64,000 nucleotides of DNA from Caulobacteraceae bacterium (GCA_025450315.1 JANWHQ010000085.1:1-64000), one strand, 5' to 3'. Counted from the stretch's first letter, positions 17,670 through 25,949 are shown. Made by a program: numbers and translations. The notes: generated by a model not told the origin, from the sequence alone.

Positions 17670-18077
17670 ATGTTCAATCGGCGCTCGTTCGGCTCCTGCA
17701 TCATGGCGACGGTCGCGCTGGGCGCGCCGGGCCTCGCCCTGTCCGATGGCCGGATATCGGTGGGGTTGGTGTGCAAGACGACAACATCTGGCGAGAACAA
17801 GCCGACGTTCTTTCACATCACCCTCGACCTGAACGGCCAAAACCCGAACACTTGGAGCGAAGGCGAGAATGGCTCCACATCGGTCGTTTTCACGACCCAC
17901 AAGGGCGGCTTCGTCGTATTGCCCGACGGGACCTACTTGCGGGACGCGAATAAGACCAACGTCGCCATCCTCACCGGATTCAACCCCATGAGCGCAACGG
18001 ACCAGAGCAAGGTCAGCGACGCCCACGCCCTGGAGAGCGGGCTCGACTTCGAATTCACGGTGAATGTGTTCAGTTGA
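17670..18077 (+). CDS. Small exported protein of unknown function, 135 aa
   Basis: The ATG has GGAGGAG about nine bases upstream, and the first 25 residues form a signal peptide ending ALS-D. The mature part is about 110 residues of polar, beta-like sequence (KTTTSGENKPTFFHITLDLNG, GFVVLPDGTYLRD), with a single Cys near residue 35. Codon use is visibly less GC-rich than its neighbours (ACA, TCT, TTT, GTA and AAT codons occur), which suggests acquisition or weak selection. No family recognised. Confidence 0.7.
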   Translation: MFNRRSFGSCIMATVALGAPGLALSDGRISVGLVCKTTTSGENKPTFFHITLDLNGQNPNTWSEGENGSTSVVFTTHKGGFVVLPDGTYLRDANKTNVAILTGFNPMSATDQSKVSDAHALESGLDFEFTVNVFS

Positions 18078-18468
18078 CGATCGGTCGGCCGTGCGCCTTC
18101 GAGGCGGGACCGGCAGCTGGCGCTAGGTCCTCTTCGCCCACATGGGCGGCACCCGCCCTGCGCATCTCGCGCCCTGCCGAGCCCGCCGATATTCCTCGGG
18201 GGGAGCGCTGATCGTGGCGGAGGGATTGATCGTCTCGTTCTAGGAACCCGGATCCGGCTGGGCGCCGCGATCGGTCCGGCGCGGTCGCAGCCGCGCATCC
18301 GGCCGCTGGGCGCATCGCGCCGACCCGCAGGGCGATGAAGGCGCCGAGCGAACGTTCCGTCGCCGGCGCCCACTCGTCGTGCGGGGCGGGTCGAAGCCCA
18401 CCCTGGCCGCACGCGTCAGCGTGGGCGCTTGAGCGGTCCGACCAGCGGACCGCGTCTCGCCAGACCGC
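18078..18468. other. Intergenic stretch without a recognisable gene
   Basis: The 391 bases between the small exported protein and cspA (convergent) show no ORF with coding character and no promoter motif. The only structure seen is the hairpin at 18433-18453. Confidence 0.5.
18433..18453 (-). terminator. Hairpin 3' of cspA
   Basis: GCGGTCCG (18433-18440) and CGGACCGC (18446-18453) form a perfect 8-bp stem with a 5-base loop, 15 bases after the cspA stop on the minus strand. It lacks a T-run. Confidence 0.45.
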
Positions 18469-18678
18469 TCAGATGGCCTGAAGTTGGGCCGCCGACATCT
18501 TGCCGCTCTTCTGGTCGCGTTCGACTTCGAAGTTCAGCTTCTGGCCTTCGTGCAAGGACGCCATGCCGGCGCGCTCGACCGCGGAGATGTGGACGAAGAC
18601 GTCGTTGCCGCCCGCGTCAGGCTGGATGAAACCAAAGCCCTTTTGGCCGTTGAACCACTTAACGGTGCCGCTTTGCAT
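18469..18678 (-). CDS. cspA: Cold-shock protein, 69 aa
   Basis: A single cold-shock domain of standard length. RNP1 (KGFGFI) lies at residues 13-18 and RNP2 (VFVHIS) at 27-32, with the usual GTVKWFN start and a terminal QLQAI. It binds single-stranded RNA/DNA as an RNA chaperone or antiterminator in the cytoplasm. The frame is open far upstream, but the domain begins exactly at this ATG, preceded by AAAGGG. An AT-richer leader of about 230 bases lies upstream. Which csp paralogue it is cannot be told. Confidence 0.96.
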   Translation of the reverse strand: MQSGTVKWFNGQKGFGFIQPDAGGNDVFVHISAVERAGMASLHEGQKLNFEVERDQKSGKMSAAQLQAI

Positions 18679-18906
18679 AATTTTCCCTTTCCGGGAACGA
18701 GTTCTCACGCCCGAGATGGGCCTTGAGATCAAATTTTCGGAGAGGGTCGTGGGGCAATTCCGAGACCGAAATCTTTGATTTCTTTCGGACGGCTGCCGAG
18801 CCAAAACGAAATTCGATGCGGTGATGATGGGCTTTTCTGGCCCAAGGTTCAAGGAATATTTCGAGAAAATCCGTCCGTGGCGCCGAGGACGTGCTACAAG
18901 GGGTTC
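18679..18906 (-). promoter_or_regulatory. AT-rich leader/promoter region of cspA
   Basis: The region between divergent genes is markedly richer in A and T than its surroundings (for example 18733-18800 and 18846-18875). Long structured 5' leaders are usual for cold-shock genes, so this probably holds the cspA promoter and leader and also the promoter of the small gene at 18907. No exact hexamers could be fixed. Confidence 0.4.
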
Positions 18907-19113
18907 ATGCGGATGATACCAGATCGGGCCGTGCTCACTGTTGTGCGCCACGAAGGCGCCTGGGCGGTGGAGCTTGACGGCGAACTCTTCGGCCAATCCC
19001 AGGATCGGGAGGTCGCCAAGGCCGCGGCCAACCGGCGCGCGCGCGAGATGCACAACGCCGGGCGCATGTGCCAGGTGCGCATCAGCGGCGAACCGGGCTT
19101 CTTCGCGTCATGA
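18907..19113 (+). CDS. Small DUF2188-like protein, 68 aa
   Basis: A short alpha/beta protein: strand [20 protein letters not shown], helix [20 protein letters not shown], strand MCQVRISGE. This strand-strand-helix-strand order resembles DUF2188-type small proteins; the match is by pattern only. Its stop overlaps the start of the next gene (ATGA), so the two form a coupled pair. Function unknown. Confidence 0.7.
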   Translation: MRMIPDRAVLTVVRHEGAWAVELDGELFGQSQDREVAKAAANRRAREMHNAGRMCQVRISGEPGFFAS

Positions 19114-19367
19114 AACCAGAACTCGCTCCTTCGGGCCGTAGATCCCCCGCCGGCCGTCTGCGCGAACAGATCGAACGGGCCGAAGCCAGCGGCCTTCGCC
19201 GTAAGCAGATGATGCTCCGGCTCACCCACGCGGACGCCAGCCTGCTGAAGCGCGACCCCGAACTCGCCATGTCGGACATCAGCTTCGCCGACGGCGTCAT
19301 GCGGTTCCTCGGCGTCAAGGTCGAGGCCGGCGGCGTGACCGTCAGCGAGCTCGTCACGCCTGGCTGA
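19110..19367 (+). CDS. Small conserved hypothetical protein, 85 aa
   Basis: Starts at an ATG overlapping the upstream stop by four bases. Residues 13-50 are helical and charged (LREQIERAEASGLRRKQMMLRLTH), and the C-terminal half has FADGVMRFLGVKVEAGGVTVSELV, a compact beta hairpin-like segment. It looks like a real, conserved small alphaproteobacterial protein of unknown role. Confidence 0.7.
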   Translation: MKPELAPSGRRSPAGRLREQIERAEASGLRRKQMMLRLTHADASLLKRDPELAMSDISFADGVMRFLGVKVEAGGVTVSELVTPG

Positions 19368-19382
19368 GCTGCGCTGCGCCGC

Positions 19383-19583
19383 TCAGTGGCGAAGGCTGCG
19401 GATGACGGCCCGCAGCAGCACGGCCTGTCGGATGGAGATGCCGCCGGCCTTCAGTTCCGACCGGGCGCCCTCCAGGGCGCGGCCCTGATGCCGTCCCCCC
19501 AACGCCCAGGTCTCCAGGCGAACTTCCGACGGTGAGATCCACTGCGAGCGGAAGGACGTCACGAACCGTTCGAAGGCGGTCAT
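19383..19583 (-). CDS. Small hypothetical protein, 66 aa
   Basis: A basic protein (FERFVTSFRSQWISPSEVRLETWALGGRHQGRAL) with no signal or membrane segment. AGGAG lies 7-8 bases before the ATG, which supports translation. Convergent with the gene ending at 19367, leaving 15 bases between stops. Not recognised. Confidence 0.6.
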   Translation of the reverse strand: MTAFERFVTSFRSQWISPSEVRLETWALGGRHQGRALEGARSELKAGGISIRQAVLLRAVIRSLRH

Positions 19584-19616
19584 GCGGGATCTCCTGCGCG
19601 CAGCCCAGTCATGGCG

Positions 19617-19877
19617 CTAGCCCGCGAGCCAGGCGAGGGCCGCGCGCGTCACGGCCACGATCTGCGAGCACACGGCCAAGAGGACCAGTCCGGCGGGAAG
19701 CGCCGCCAGGGGCCCGGTCCAGGTCAGCAGGCCCAAGGCCTGGCCCGACAAGGTCACGCACCCGCCGAGGGCGGCCGCCACCAGGAGCACGGTCCAGACC
19801 GAGACGCCCGGCTTGAGGCGGCGGTTGCTGCGGCCCTGCCAGCTGACGAGATCGATGGTCCCGAGCCGGTGTTCCAT
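19617..19877 (-). CDS. Two-TM small membrane protein, 86 aa
   Basis: A basic N-terminus of 24 residues is followed by two hydrophobic helices (about 26-46 and 52-78) with a short Gly/Thr loop between them. It starts five bases after the stop of the sigma-like gene upstream, so they are one transcription unit. By position it could be a membrane partner or anti-factor for that protein, but this is only context. Not recognised. Confidence 0.65.
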   Translation of the reverse strand: MEHRLGTIDLVSWQGRSNRRLKPGVSVWTVLLVAAALGGCVTLSGQALGLLTWTGPLAALPAGLVLLAVCSQIVAVTRAALAWLAG

Positions 19878-19882
19878 GGCGC

Positions 19883-20227
19883 TCAATCGCCTTGGCCCGC
19901 GCGCGGGGGCGCCTGCTGGACGGCGAGCGAGGTCACCGTCGCGTCGCGCATCCGCCGCCGCGGTCGGGAGCGCTCGATCGAATGGTAGGCCCGCCGCAGC
20001 AGGCGGAAGAGCTCGGCCTGGCCGAGCGGCGCGGCGTCCAGCTCCGCTTCGCCAGCGGCCTGCAGCACCCGGGCGACCAGGATGTCCGCCTCGGCAGGAT
20101 CGTCGACCAGCGCCAAGGCCGACCTCAGCAGAGCCGCCCTGAGCTGGCCGGCCCCCGGCGGGTCGACGGCGCGGGCGACGCCCTGGGCGGAGGGCCATTG
20201 GTGCGGGACTTGTTCGGGCTGGGACAC
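19883..20227 (-). CDS. Sigma-region-2-like small protein, 114 aa
   Basis: Residues 28-90 read like a worn ECF sigma region 2: LRAALLRSALALVDDPAEADILVARVLQAAGE matches the helix with the acidic DPAEAD stretch, and ELFRLLRRAYHSIERSRPRR matches the following basic helix. There is no region 4, so it cannot be a complete sigma factor. It starts at a GTG and is followed closely by a small membrane protein. It could be a sigma mimic or a relic. Similarity is by eye and weak. Confidence 0.55.
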   Translation of the reverse strand: MSQPEQVPHQWPSAQGVARAVDPPGAGQLRAALLRSALALVDDPAEADILVARVLQAAGEAELDAAPLGQAELFRLLRRAYHSIERSRPRRRMRDATVTSLAVQQAPPRAGQGD

Positions 20228-20541
20228 TTGACGACGGCCTAGCTGACGCGAGGGAAGACGAGTCGCGGCCGGTCAGTCATCCTGGAAACCCTCGAAATAA
20301 TCGAACCACACTGGGCCATGTTACAAATGGGGCCGGGCTCGAAAAATACAATGGCCGTACGCTCATGTATTTATAGCAGAAAATATTGATGCGACCGGCT
20401 CAAATCATGCCAGAATATTGGCGTCAGACGCTGGCGCGCGCCATCCAGGGAACCACCCGGGCCGTCGCGGCTTCTCCACCCGTTCATCCCAAGGCATCAG
20501 GCCGTGACCGGCTTCGCGCCCGCCAGGGCAGGAGGTTCGAC
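20228..20541. other. AT-rich divergent intergenic region
   Basis: These 314 bases lie between divergent genes. The part at 20290-20410 is unusually AT-rich for the window and probably contains promoters, but no hexamer pair is convincing. The frame of the downstream oxidoreductase is open back to 20386, yet a strong AGGAGG precedes the GTG at 20542. Confidence 0.4.
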
Positions 20542-21468
20542 GTGAACGCACCTGCCGAGCTGGCGGATTGCCTTGTGGTGGGGGGCGGCCCCGCCGGCCT
20601 CGCCGCGGCGATCTATACGGCGCGCTTTCGCCTGAACACCATCGTGGTCGATTCCGGCGCCAGCCGGGCCGCCCTGATCCCCTGCACCCGCAACCACGCC
20701 GGCTTTCCCGGCGGGATCTCCGGCGCCGAGCTCCTGGATCGGATGCGGGCCCAGGCGATCGAATTCGATGCGCAGGTGCGACGCGCGCGGGTCATGGCCA
20801 TCGCGGGGCGGGCCGGCGACTTCACCGCGCGCCTGGAGGGCGGCGAGGCCTTGCGGGCGCGGGCCGTCATCCTGGCCACCGGCGTTTCCAACCACCGGCC
20901 CGAGATCGACGAGGCGCTGCACACCCTGGCCCTGGAGCGGGGCCTGCTGCGCTATTGCCCGGTGTGCGACGGCTTCGAGGTGACCGACCGCAAGGTCGGG
21001 GTGATCGGCCAGGGCGCCAGGGCGGTGAAGGAAGCCACCTTCCTGCGCGCCTACACCGATCGGGTCACGGTCATCGCCCCCACCGCGGACCTCGGCCTGG
21101 ACGCGGCGCAGAGATCCGCCCTGGCGGCCATCGGCGTGACGGCCGTCGCCGGACCCGCGACCGATTTCCGCGTCGAGGGCGCCGGCCTCGGTTTCCAGAC
21201 GGCGGCCGGGCGGATGACCTTCGACTCCATCTATCCGGCGCTGGGCTCCACGGTGCATTCCGATCTCGCCGCCGGTCTCGGCGCGGATCTGACCCAGGAC
21301 CAGTGCATCAAGGTGGACTCGCACCAGCGCACCAGCGTTCCGGGCCTCTACGCGGCCGGCGACGTGGTGATCGGGCTGGATCAGATCAGCCATGCGATGG
21401 GAGAAGCGGGCGTCGCGGCCACCACCCTGCGCAACGACCTGGCCGCGGCGGCGCCCCAGCTCAGATAG
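20542..21468 (+). CDS. Thioredoxin-reductase-like FAD/NAD(P) oxidoreductase, 308 aa
   Basis: Pyridine nucleotide-disulfide oxidoreductase of the low-molecular-weight thioredoxin reductase type. FAD motif VVGGGPAGLAAAIYTARF lies at the N-terminus, the redox pair CPVCDG near residue 140, an NAD(P) motif GVIGQGARAVKEATFL near 155, and the C-terminal FAD motif GLYAAGDVV followed by ISHAMGEAGVAA. The start is decided by AGGAGG six bases before the GTG. Not next to a thioredoxin gene, so the disulfide partner is unknown; it may serve oxidative-stress defence with its neighbours. Confidence 0.92.
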   Translation: MNAPAELADCLVVGGGPAGLAAAIYTARFRLNTIVVDSGASRAALIPCTRNHAGFPGGISGAELLDRMRAQAIEFDAQVRRARVMAIAGRAGDFTARLEGGEALRARAVILATGVSNHRPEIDEALHTLALERGLLRYCPVCDGFEVTDRKVGVIGQGARAVKEATFLRAYTDRVTVIAPTADLGLDAAQRSALAAIGVTAVAGPATDFRVEGAGLGFQTAAGRMTFDSIYPALGSTVHSDLAAGLGADLTQDQCIKVDSHQRTSVPGLYAAGDVVIGLDQISHAMGEAGVAATTLRNDLAAAAPQLR

Positions 21469-21481
21469 GCCCTGCCGGCCT

Positions 21482-21775
21482 CTATGACTTGCTCAGCCGG
21501 CGGCGGTTGGCGCGAACCTTGCGGCGGTAGTGCGCGATGGTGCGGGCGGAGGCGTGGGGCGCGGTGGCGCCGAGGGCGCCGGTGAGCGCCATGACCTGCA
21601 AGGCGGCGGCCGCCTCGACCTTCTCGCTCACCATGCGCTCGGCCTCGGCGCGGGCGCTGGGGCCGCCCCGGGCGATCTTCAGCGCGCGCAGCCCCATGAC
21701 CGTCGAGGCCTCCAGACCGAGACTCCAGACCTGAAGCCCGATGCCGAACCAGGGGTTGCCGCGTCCGCGTCTCAT
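21482..21775 (-). CDS. Small helical (phasin-like?) protein, 97 aa
   Basis: A basic N-terminus (MRRGRGNPWFG), one long amphipathic or weakly hydrophobic helix (IGLQVWSLGLEASTVMGLRALKIA), a second Ala-rich helix (AERMVSEKVEAAAALQVMALTGA) and a basic tail (YRRKVRANRRRLSKS). The layout recalls phasin-like granule or membrane-surface proteins, but this is only an impression. A GGAAC-N16-GCTTAG element lies upstream. Confidence 0.65.
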   Translation of the reverse strand: MRRGRGNPWFGIGLQVWSLGLEASTVMGLRALKIARGGPSARAEAERMVSEKVEAAAALQVMALTGALGATAPHASARTIAHYRRKVRANRRRLSKS

Positions 21776-21830
21776 GTCCTGCCGCCCGCAACGAAATGCC
21801 CGCCGTGGGAATCGCCGACAGGGCGACGAC

Positions 21831-21857
21831 CTAAGCCGCAGGTCGTCCGGACGTTCC
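21831..21857 (-). promoter_or_regulatory. EcfG-like promoter variant
   Basis: On the minus strand GGAAC (21857-21853) is followed after exactly 16 bases by GCTTAG (21836-21831). The -35 is that of the general-stress sigma factor EcfG/SigT; the usual -10 is CGTT. It lies 55 bases before the ATG of the helical protein. The same spacing and -10 occur at 26241-26267. Confidence 0.4.
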
Positions 21858-22066
21858 CGCGCCACCCAACGGAAAGCGGCCCTTCAAGCGGAGCCATTTG
21901 ACCGGCGACGTGTTCTGCCTGGGCGGAGGCTCCCCATGGTCCAATTCCCCCTGCGGACCGCTCGGCGTTCCCAGTCGAGCCGGTCGCATTTGGGCCACGC
22001 CCGCGGGCCTTCGGACGGAGTCCGTTCGGCGGCGCAGTCCCGGGCGATGAGCTGGCCTCACCGGGC

Positions 22067-23575
22067 ATGAGCCTGCTGGACGAGACCACCGCCTGGCGGA
22101 TCGGGCGGGCGGATCGCGCCGCCCTGCTGATCGACATGGAGGCCTATTTCGACGCGGCCATGGACGCCATGAGCCGGGCCCGGCGTTGCGTGCACCTGCT
22201 GAACTGGGCCTTCGAAGCCAACACCCTGTTCCATCCCCAGCCGGGCGGCGGGGGCCCCGACAGCGACCGCATCGGACCCTTCCTGATCGCCCTGGCGAGG
22301 GACCCCCGGATCGACGTCCGCGTGCTCTGCTGGAAGTCGGCCATGCCGGTGGCGGCGACCCAGCACTTCTTCCCCTTCGTGGACCGCAAGATCTTCGCCG
22401 GGACCCAGGTGAAGTTCGTCCTCGACGGCAAGCTCCCCATCGGCGCCTGCCACCACCAGAAGATGATCGTCATCGACGACGCCATCGCCTTCTGCGGCGG
22501 GGGCGATATCGGTCCCGATCGCTGGGACACCCCCGAGCACCTGGACGACAATCCCCGGCGCGAGAAGACGCGGCGCGACAACAAATGCTTCGACAGCCGC
22601 CATGAGGTGATGGGCCTGGTCGACGGCGAGGCGGCCCGCAACCTTGGCGAGCTGTTCCGCCAACGCTGGCTGCGGGCCACCGGCGAGGCGATCGATCCCT
22701 GTCCGCCGGTGCGCCGGCCGCGCTGGCCGGGCGTCATCCCGCCGGCCTTCTCCGACATCTCGGCTGGGATTTCCCGCACCGAAGCGGCCTGGCGACGCTA
22801 CCCCCAGGTGCGCGAGAACGAGGCCCTGCACGTCGCCGCCATTCGGGCCGCGAAGCGCTGCATCTACATGGAGAACCAGTACTTCACCTCGCCGCTGATC
22901 GCGCGCGAACTGGCCGCCCGCCTCTCCGAGGCCAAGGGGCCCGAGATGATCCTGATCTCCACCGAGCACTCGCCGAGCTACTTCGACCAGATGACCATGG
23001 ACCGCACCCGACTCGATTTCATCCGGACGCTGACGGCCGCGGACAGGCACGGGCGGCTGCAGGCCTACAGTCCCGTCACCACCCTGGGACGCACCATCAT
23101 CGTGCACGCCAAGCTGACCATCATCGACGACGTGCTGCTGCGGATCGGGTCGTCCAACATCAACAATCGCTCGCTGGGGTTCGATACCGAGTGCGACCTC
23201 AGCCTGGAGGCCGACACGGCCAGGCACCGGGCGGAGATCACCAGGTTGCGCAACAAGCTGCTGGCCCACTGGCTCGGCTGCCCGCAGGAGCCGATGGACG
23301 CGGCGATCGCCAGGCACGGCGGGGTCGGCGCCGCGCTGGAGGCCCTGCGCGCCTCGGGATGCTGCCGGCTTCGCCCGCTGAAGCCCGAGCCCCTGAGCCC
23401 GGTGGCCGCCTTCGTGTCGGCCTTCCACCTCGGCGACCCGATCGGACCCAGGGATTCCTGGCGGCCCTGGAAGCGCCGGCGCGCGGCGCGCCTCGAAGCC
23501 CGCCAGGGGCGGCTCGACGGCGGGGCCTGGGCTGAGCTCGGGAGAACCCGCCCCTCGCGCCGCAACCGGCGCTAG
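22067..23575 (+). CDS. Phospholipase D-like / cardiolipin synthase-type protein, 502 aa
   Basis: Two HKD motifs typical of the PLD superfamily are visible: HHQKMIVIDD near residue 142 and HAKLTIIDD near 347, each followed by the usual GGGDI or GSSNINNRS. The middle has MENQYFTS, also conserved in cardiolipin synthases and plant-type PLDs. No signal peptide or membrane helix is seen at the N-terminus, unlike bacterial ClsA, so a soluble or peripheral phosphatidyltransferase or phosphodiesterase is likely. The last 40 residues are very basic (RPWKRRRAARLEARQG), fit for membrane-surface binding. Its stop shares a CTAG with the opposite gene. Confidence 0.93.
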   Translation: MSLLDETTAWRIGRADRAALLIDMEAYFDAAMDAMSRARRCVHLLNWAFEANTLFHPQPGGGGPDSDRIGPFLIALARDPRIDVRVLCWKSAMPVAATQHFFPFVDRKIFAGTQVKFVLDGKLPIGACHHQKMIVIDDAIAFCGGGDIGPDRWDTPEHLDDNPRREKTRRDNKCFDSRHEVMGLVDGEAARNLGELFRQRWLRATGEAIDPCPPVRRPRWPGVIPPAFSDISAGISRTEAAWRRYPQVRENEALHVAAIRAAKRCIYMENQYFTSPLIARELAARLSEAKGPEMILISTEHSPSYFDQMTMDRTRLDFIRTLTAADRHGRLQAYSPVTTLGRTIIVHAKLTIIDDVLLRIGSSNINNRSLGFDTECDLSLEADTARHRAEITRLRNKLLAHWLGCPQEPMDAAIARHGGVGAALEALRASGCCRLRPLKPEPLSPVAAFVSAFHLGDPIGPRDSWRPWKRRRAARLEARQGRLDGGAWAELGRTRPSRRNRR

Positions 23576-25632
23576 GCGTCTTCCAGCCGGGCCGCCTCGC
23601 CGTGCCGGGCGACCAGCCGCACCGGACGACCGCGGATCCACAGCCGATCGACCTCGATCGCGGTCCATCCGGCCGGAAGTACGACCGGTCCTTTCGCCCA
23701 CGCCCGCGGCTCGGCCGCGCTGGGCTCCAGCCGGGTGAAGCCCAGCAGAAGCCCCGACAGGAAGCCCCCCGTGTTGGCGAAGAAGGGTCCCGCCTGGGGC
23801 TGCTCGGGAAACCGGTCCGGCCGATACTCGAGGGTCTGCAGGAACCGCCCCTTGACGAACCGGCCGTAGCCTTCTTCCAGCAGGCGCAGCGACAGCTCGC
23901 GGTCCCCGGCCCTGGCCGCCCAAACGCCATAGAGCGCCGAAAGCATCGGCGCGCCGATGTAGGTCTCGGCCTGGGCCAGGTAGAATTCGAGCGTGGCCCG
24001 CTCGGCGTCCGGGTCCAGGCGGTAGGCCAGCGGCCATACGCCCATCAGCGGATCGGGGGTCGCGCCCTTTTCCTCGTCCCGTCGATATCCCTCATGCGAG
24101 ACCACGATCTGGTCGCGCATGGGCAGGAGCAGCGAGCTGGCGATCTCCGCCCACAGGGGATTGAAGGGGCGGCCCAGCCGCTCGGCCAGGACCTTCGCCT
24201 CGCGCAGCACGACCACGGCGCTCATGGTGCTGAACGCGGCACGGTCGGCCGTCCGCTGGCGCTCGGCGATCCCCATGGACTTGAGCAGCTCATATCCGCC
24301 GCGCGTGCGATGGACCCGGCAGACGATCCAGTCGGCGACCCCGGCCAGGACCGGCCATGCCTTTTCGCCGGCGAACCGGACGTCGTCCCCACAGGCCGCG
24401 AAGAGCGCGAAGGCCAGGGCCACGTCCAGCGATACATGGTCCTCGTGCCACGAGGCGGTCCCGGGCATGGGCGCGGCTTCGTCGCCGTGGCCCGGGGCGC
24501 TTTCCCAGGGGAATTGCGCGCCGCGGCGGCCCATCAGGTCGGCGTTTCGATAGGCCGCCTCCAGATTGCGGAACCTGTAGTCGAGGATGGCCGCGGCGGC
24601 GCCTGGCTGGGAGAAGGTGATGGGGGGGACGCAGAAGGTCTCGATATCCCACATCACGTGGCCATAGTAGTAGTGATAGTCGTGCCAGGTCGCGAGCCCG
24701 AAGATCGAGGTCGACGCCGGCGACGACGTGTGCACCGAGCTGTTGAGGTAGAAATAGGCTGCGTCGGCGAGCTGCTGCCAGCGCTCGCCCGCCCCGATCA
24801 GCTTGATGCGGCCCTTCCAAAGCTGCTTCCAGGTTTCGCGATTCTCACGGCGCAGGGTTTCGAACCCGTCGTTTCTCGCCATGGCGCAAAGCCGCACCGC
24901 CTGGCGGTCCGGCTGGCTGTGCATGACCTCGGGAACCAGGCTCGCCATCTGCCGCAGGCGGTAGCGCCGGCCCGCGACCGCCCTGAAGCCATACTCCGTA
25001 TACAGCCGATCTCGGATCAACGGCGGCCGGACCGGATCGCAGTCAGTCCCGGACAACTCCGTGGCGTAGGCGATCCCGAGCCTGGAAAGCCCGCCGGCCC
25101 CCTCCCACAGGAGCGCGCCGTCGCACGCGGGCGCATCCTCTCCGGGCGTCTCGCGCGTCTGGCGCAGGGCCCGGCCCGGAACGCCGCCGGCATCGACCGC
25201 GGCCCGCAGTTTCACGTCGACGGCCCGTTCGACCTCCACCACGGCCTCCTGGCAGACGAGCGTCGGGGCGGTCCGGCTGCAGAAGGTCGTCACCTCCACG
25301 CGCGCCAGGGTGCCCTCGACGGCCAGGACGAAGCGGCTGGTCAGCTCTCCGGTCGAGAAGTCGTAGCTCTGCTCCTGGTCGCCGACGCTCTGCAGCGTGT
25401 CCGACAGCCAGACCCCGCCCAGCGCCAGGTCCACGGCCACGGGATAGGGCGCCACGGCGGCGGCTTCGATCCGCCGTTCCTCGTCCTCGCCGGTGTAGCC
25501 GCTGACCAGCGCCATGCCGGGCGACAGGGCGATCTCCCGCACGCGCAGGCCGATCACGCCATTGGAGACGTAGGCGGGAAGCTCGCGCCGGCCCGCGCCC
25601 TTGACTGAGGGGGGACTGAGAGGGCCGTCCAT
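23572..25632 (-). CDS. Glycoside hydrolase family 65 protein, 686 aa
   Basis: GH65 (trehalose/kojibiose phosphorylase and glucosylgalactosyl-hydroxylysine glucosidase family). It has an N-terminal beta-sandwich to about residue 270, a linker, then an (alpha/alpha)6 barrel with WHDYHYYYGHVMWDIETFCVPP near 335, WESAPGHGDE near 398 and WHEDHVSLDVALAFA near 417, where the Glu would be the general acid. A C-terminal sheet closes the protein. The trehalose-phosphorylase GPDEYH motif is absent; the pattern is nearer the mammalian PGGHG/ATHL1 type, so a hydrolase rather than a phosphorylase is guessed. It follows the small protein at 25640 by seven bases, behind an EcfG-type promoter. Confidence 0.9.
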   Translation of the reverse strand: MDGPLSPPSVKGAGRRELPAYVSNGVIGLRVREIALSPGMALVSGYTGEDEERRIEAAAVAPYPVAVDLALGGVWLSDTLQSVGDQEQSYDFSTGELTSRFVLAVEGTLARVEVTTFCSRTAPTLVCQEAVVEVERAVDVKLRAAVDAGGVPGRALRQTRETPGEDAPACDGALLWEGAGGLSRLGIAYATELSGTDCDPVRPPLIRDRLYTEYGFRAVAGRRYRLRQMASLVPEVMHSQPDRQAVRLCAMARNDGFETLRRENRETWKQLWKGRIKLIGAGERWQQLADAAYFYLNSSVHTSSPASTSIFGLATWHDYHYYYGHVMWDIETFCVPPITFSQPGAAAAILDYRFRNLEAAYRNADLMGRRGAQFPWESAPGHGDEAAPMPGTASWHEDHVSLDVALAFALFAACGDDVRFAGEKAWPVLAGVADWIVCRVHRTRGGYELLKSMGIAERQRTADRAAFSTMSAVVVLREAKVLAERLGRPFNPLWAEIASSLLLPMRDQIVVSHEGYRRDEEKGATPDPLMGVWPLAYRLDPDAERATLEFYLAQAETYIGAPMLSALYGVWAARAGDRELSLRLLEEGYGRFVKGRFLQTLEYRPDRFPEQPQAGPFFANTGGFLSGLLLGFTRLEPSAAEPRAWAKGPVVLPAGWTAIEVDRLWIRGRPVRLVARHGEAARLEDA

Positions 25633-25639
25633 GGCGAGG

Positions 25640-25834
25640 TCAGCGGCCGGGGCGACCGAGCGAAGAGCTGTTGGATTGCTCGGTCAGCTTGACGCTGCGT
25701 TCCCGCTCGAGGGCGAGCCGGTCGCAGTTCGCGGCCATGTCCAGAAGCTGCTGGCGCTGGTCGTCGACGGGCATCTTGGCCGCCAGGGCGCGGCATTCGG
25801 CGGCGTGGTGACGATACTCGGAGATCTTCTTCAC
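25640..25834 (-). CDS. Small conserved alphaproteobacterial protein, 64 aa
   Basis: Begins at a GTG with KKISEYRHHAAECRALAAKMPVDDQRQQLLDMAANCDRLALERE, a pattern widely seen in small rhizobial and Caulobacterales proteins of unknown function (paired helices with HAxECRxLA and LLxMAxxxxxLAxERE). First gene of a two-gene unit with the GH65 enzyme, 47 bases downstream of the -10 of an EcfG-type promoter, so it is probably a general-stress gene. Confidence 0.82.
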   Translation of the reverse strand: MKKISEYRHHAAECRALAAKMPVDDQRQQLLDMAANCDRLALERERSVKLTEQSNSSSLGRPGR

Positions 25835-25880
25835 GTGACAGGGTCCCGGCGCCGGGAATGATGGCCGGCGCCCCGGGTCG

Positions 25881-25905
25881 AACGTGCCGTCCCGAGGGTT
25901 GTTCC
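25881..25905 (-). promoter_or_regulatory. EcfG (general stress sigma) promoter
   Basis: On the minus strand GGAAC (25905-25901), a 16-base spacer and CGTT (25884-25881) match the alphaproteobacterial EcfG/SigT consensus GGAAC-N16/17-CGTT exactly. It would drive the small protein and GH65 operon with a leader of about 40 bases. Confidence 0.75.
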
Positions 25906-25949
25906 GTCCGCCGTTCAAGCCCAGCGGCGACGCGACAGGGCTCGCGGTT

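Noticed and set aside
18678-19053. N-terminal extension of CspA (frame open for 125 codons upstream)
   Set aside because: The cold-shock domain begins at 18678 with a purine-rich site; the upstream part lacks coding character and lies under a small plus-strand gene.
20386-20541. Longer N-terminus for the thioredoxin-reductase-like protein
   Set aside because: The extension has no similarity to the family and AGGAGG precedes the GTG at 20542.
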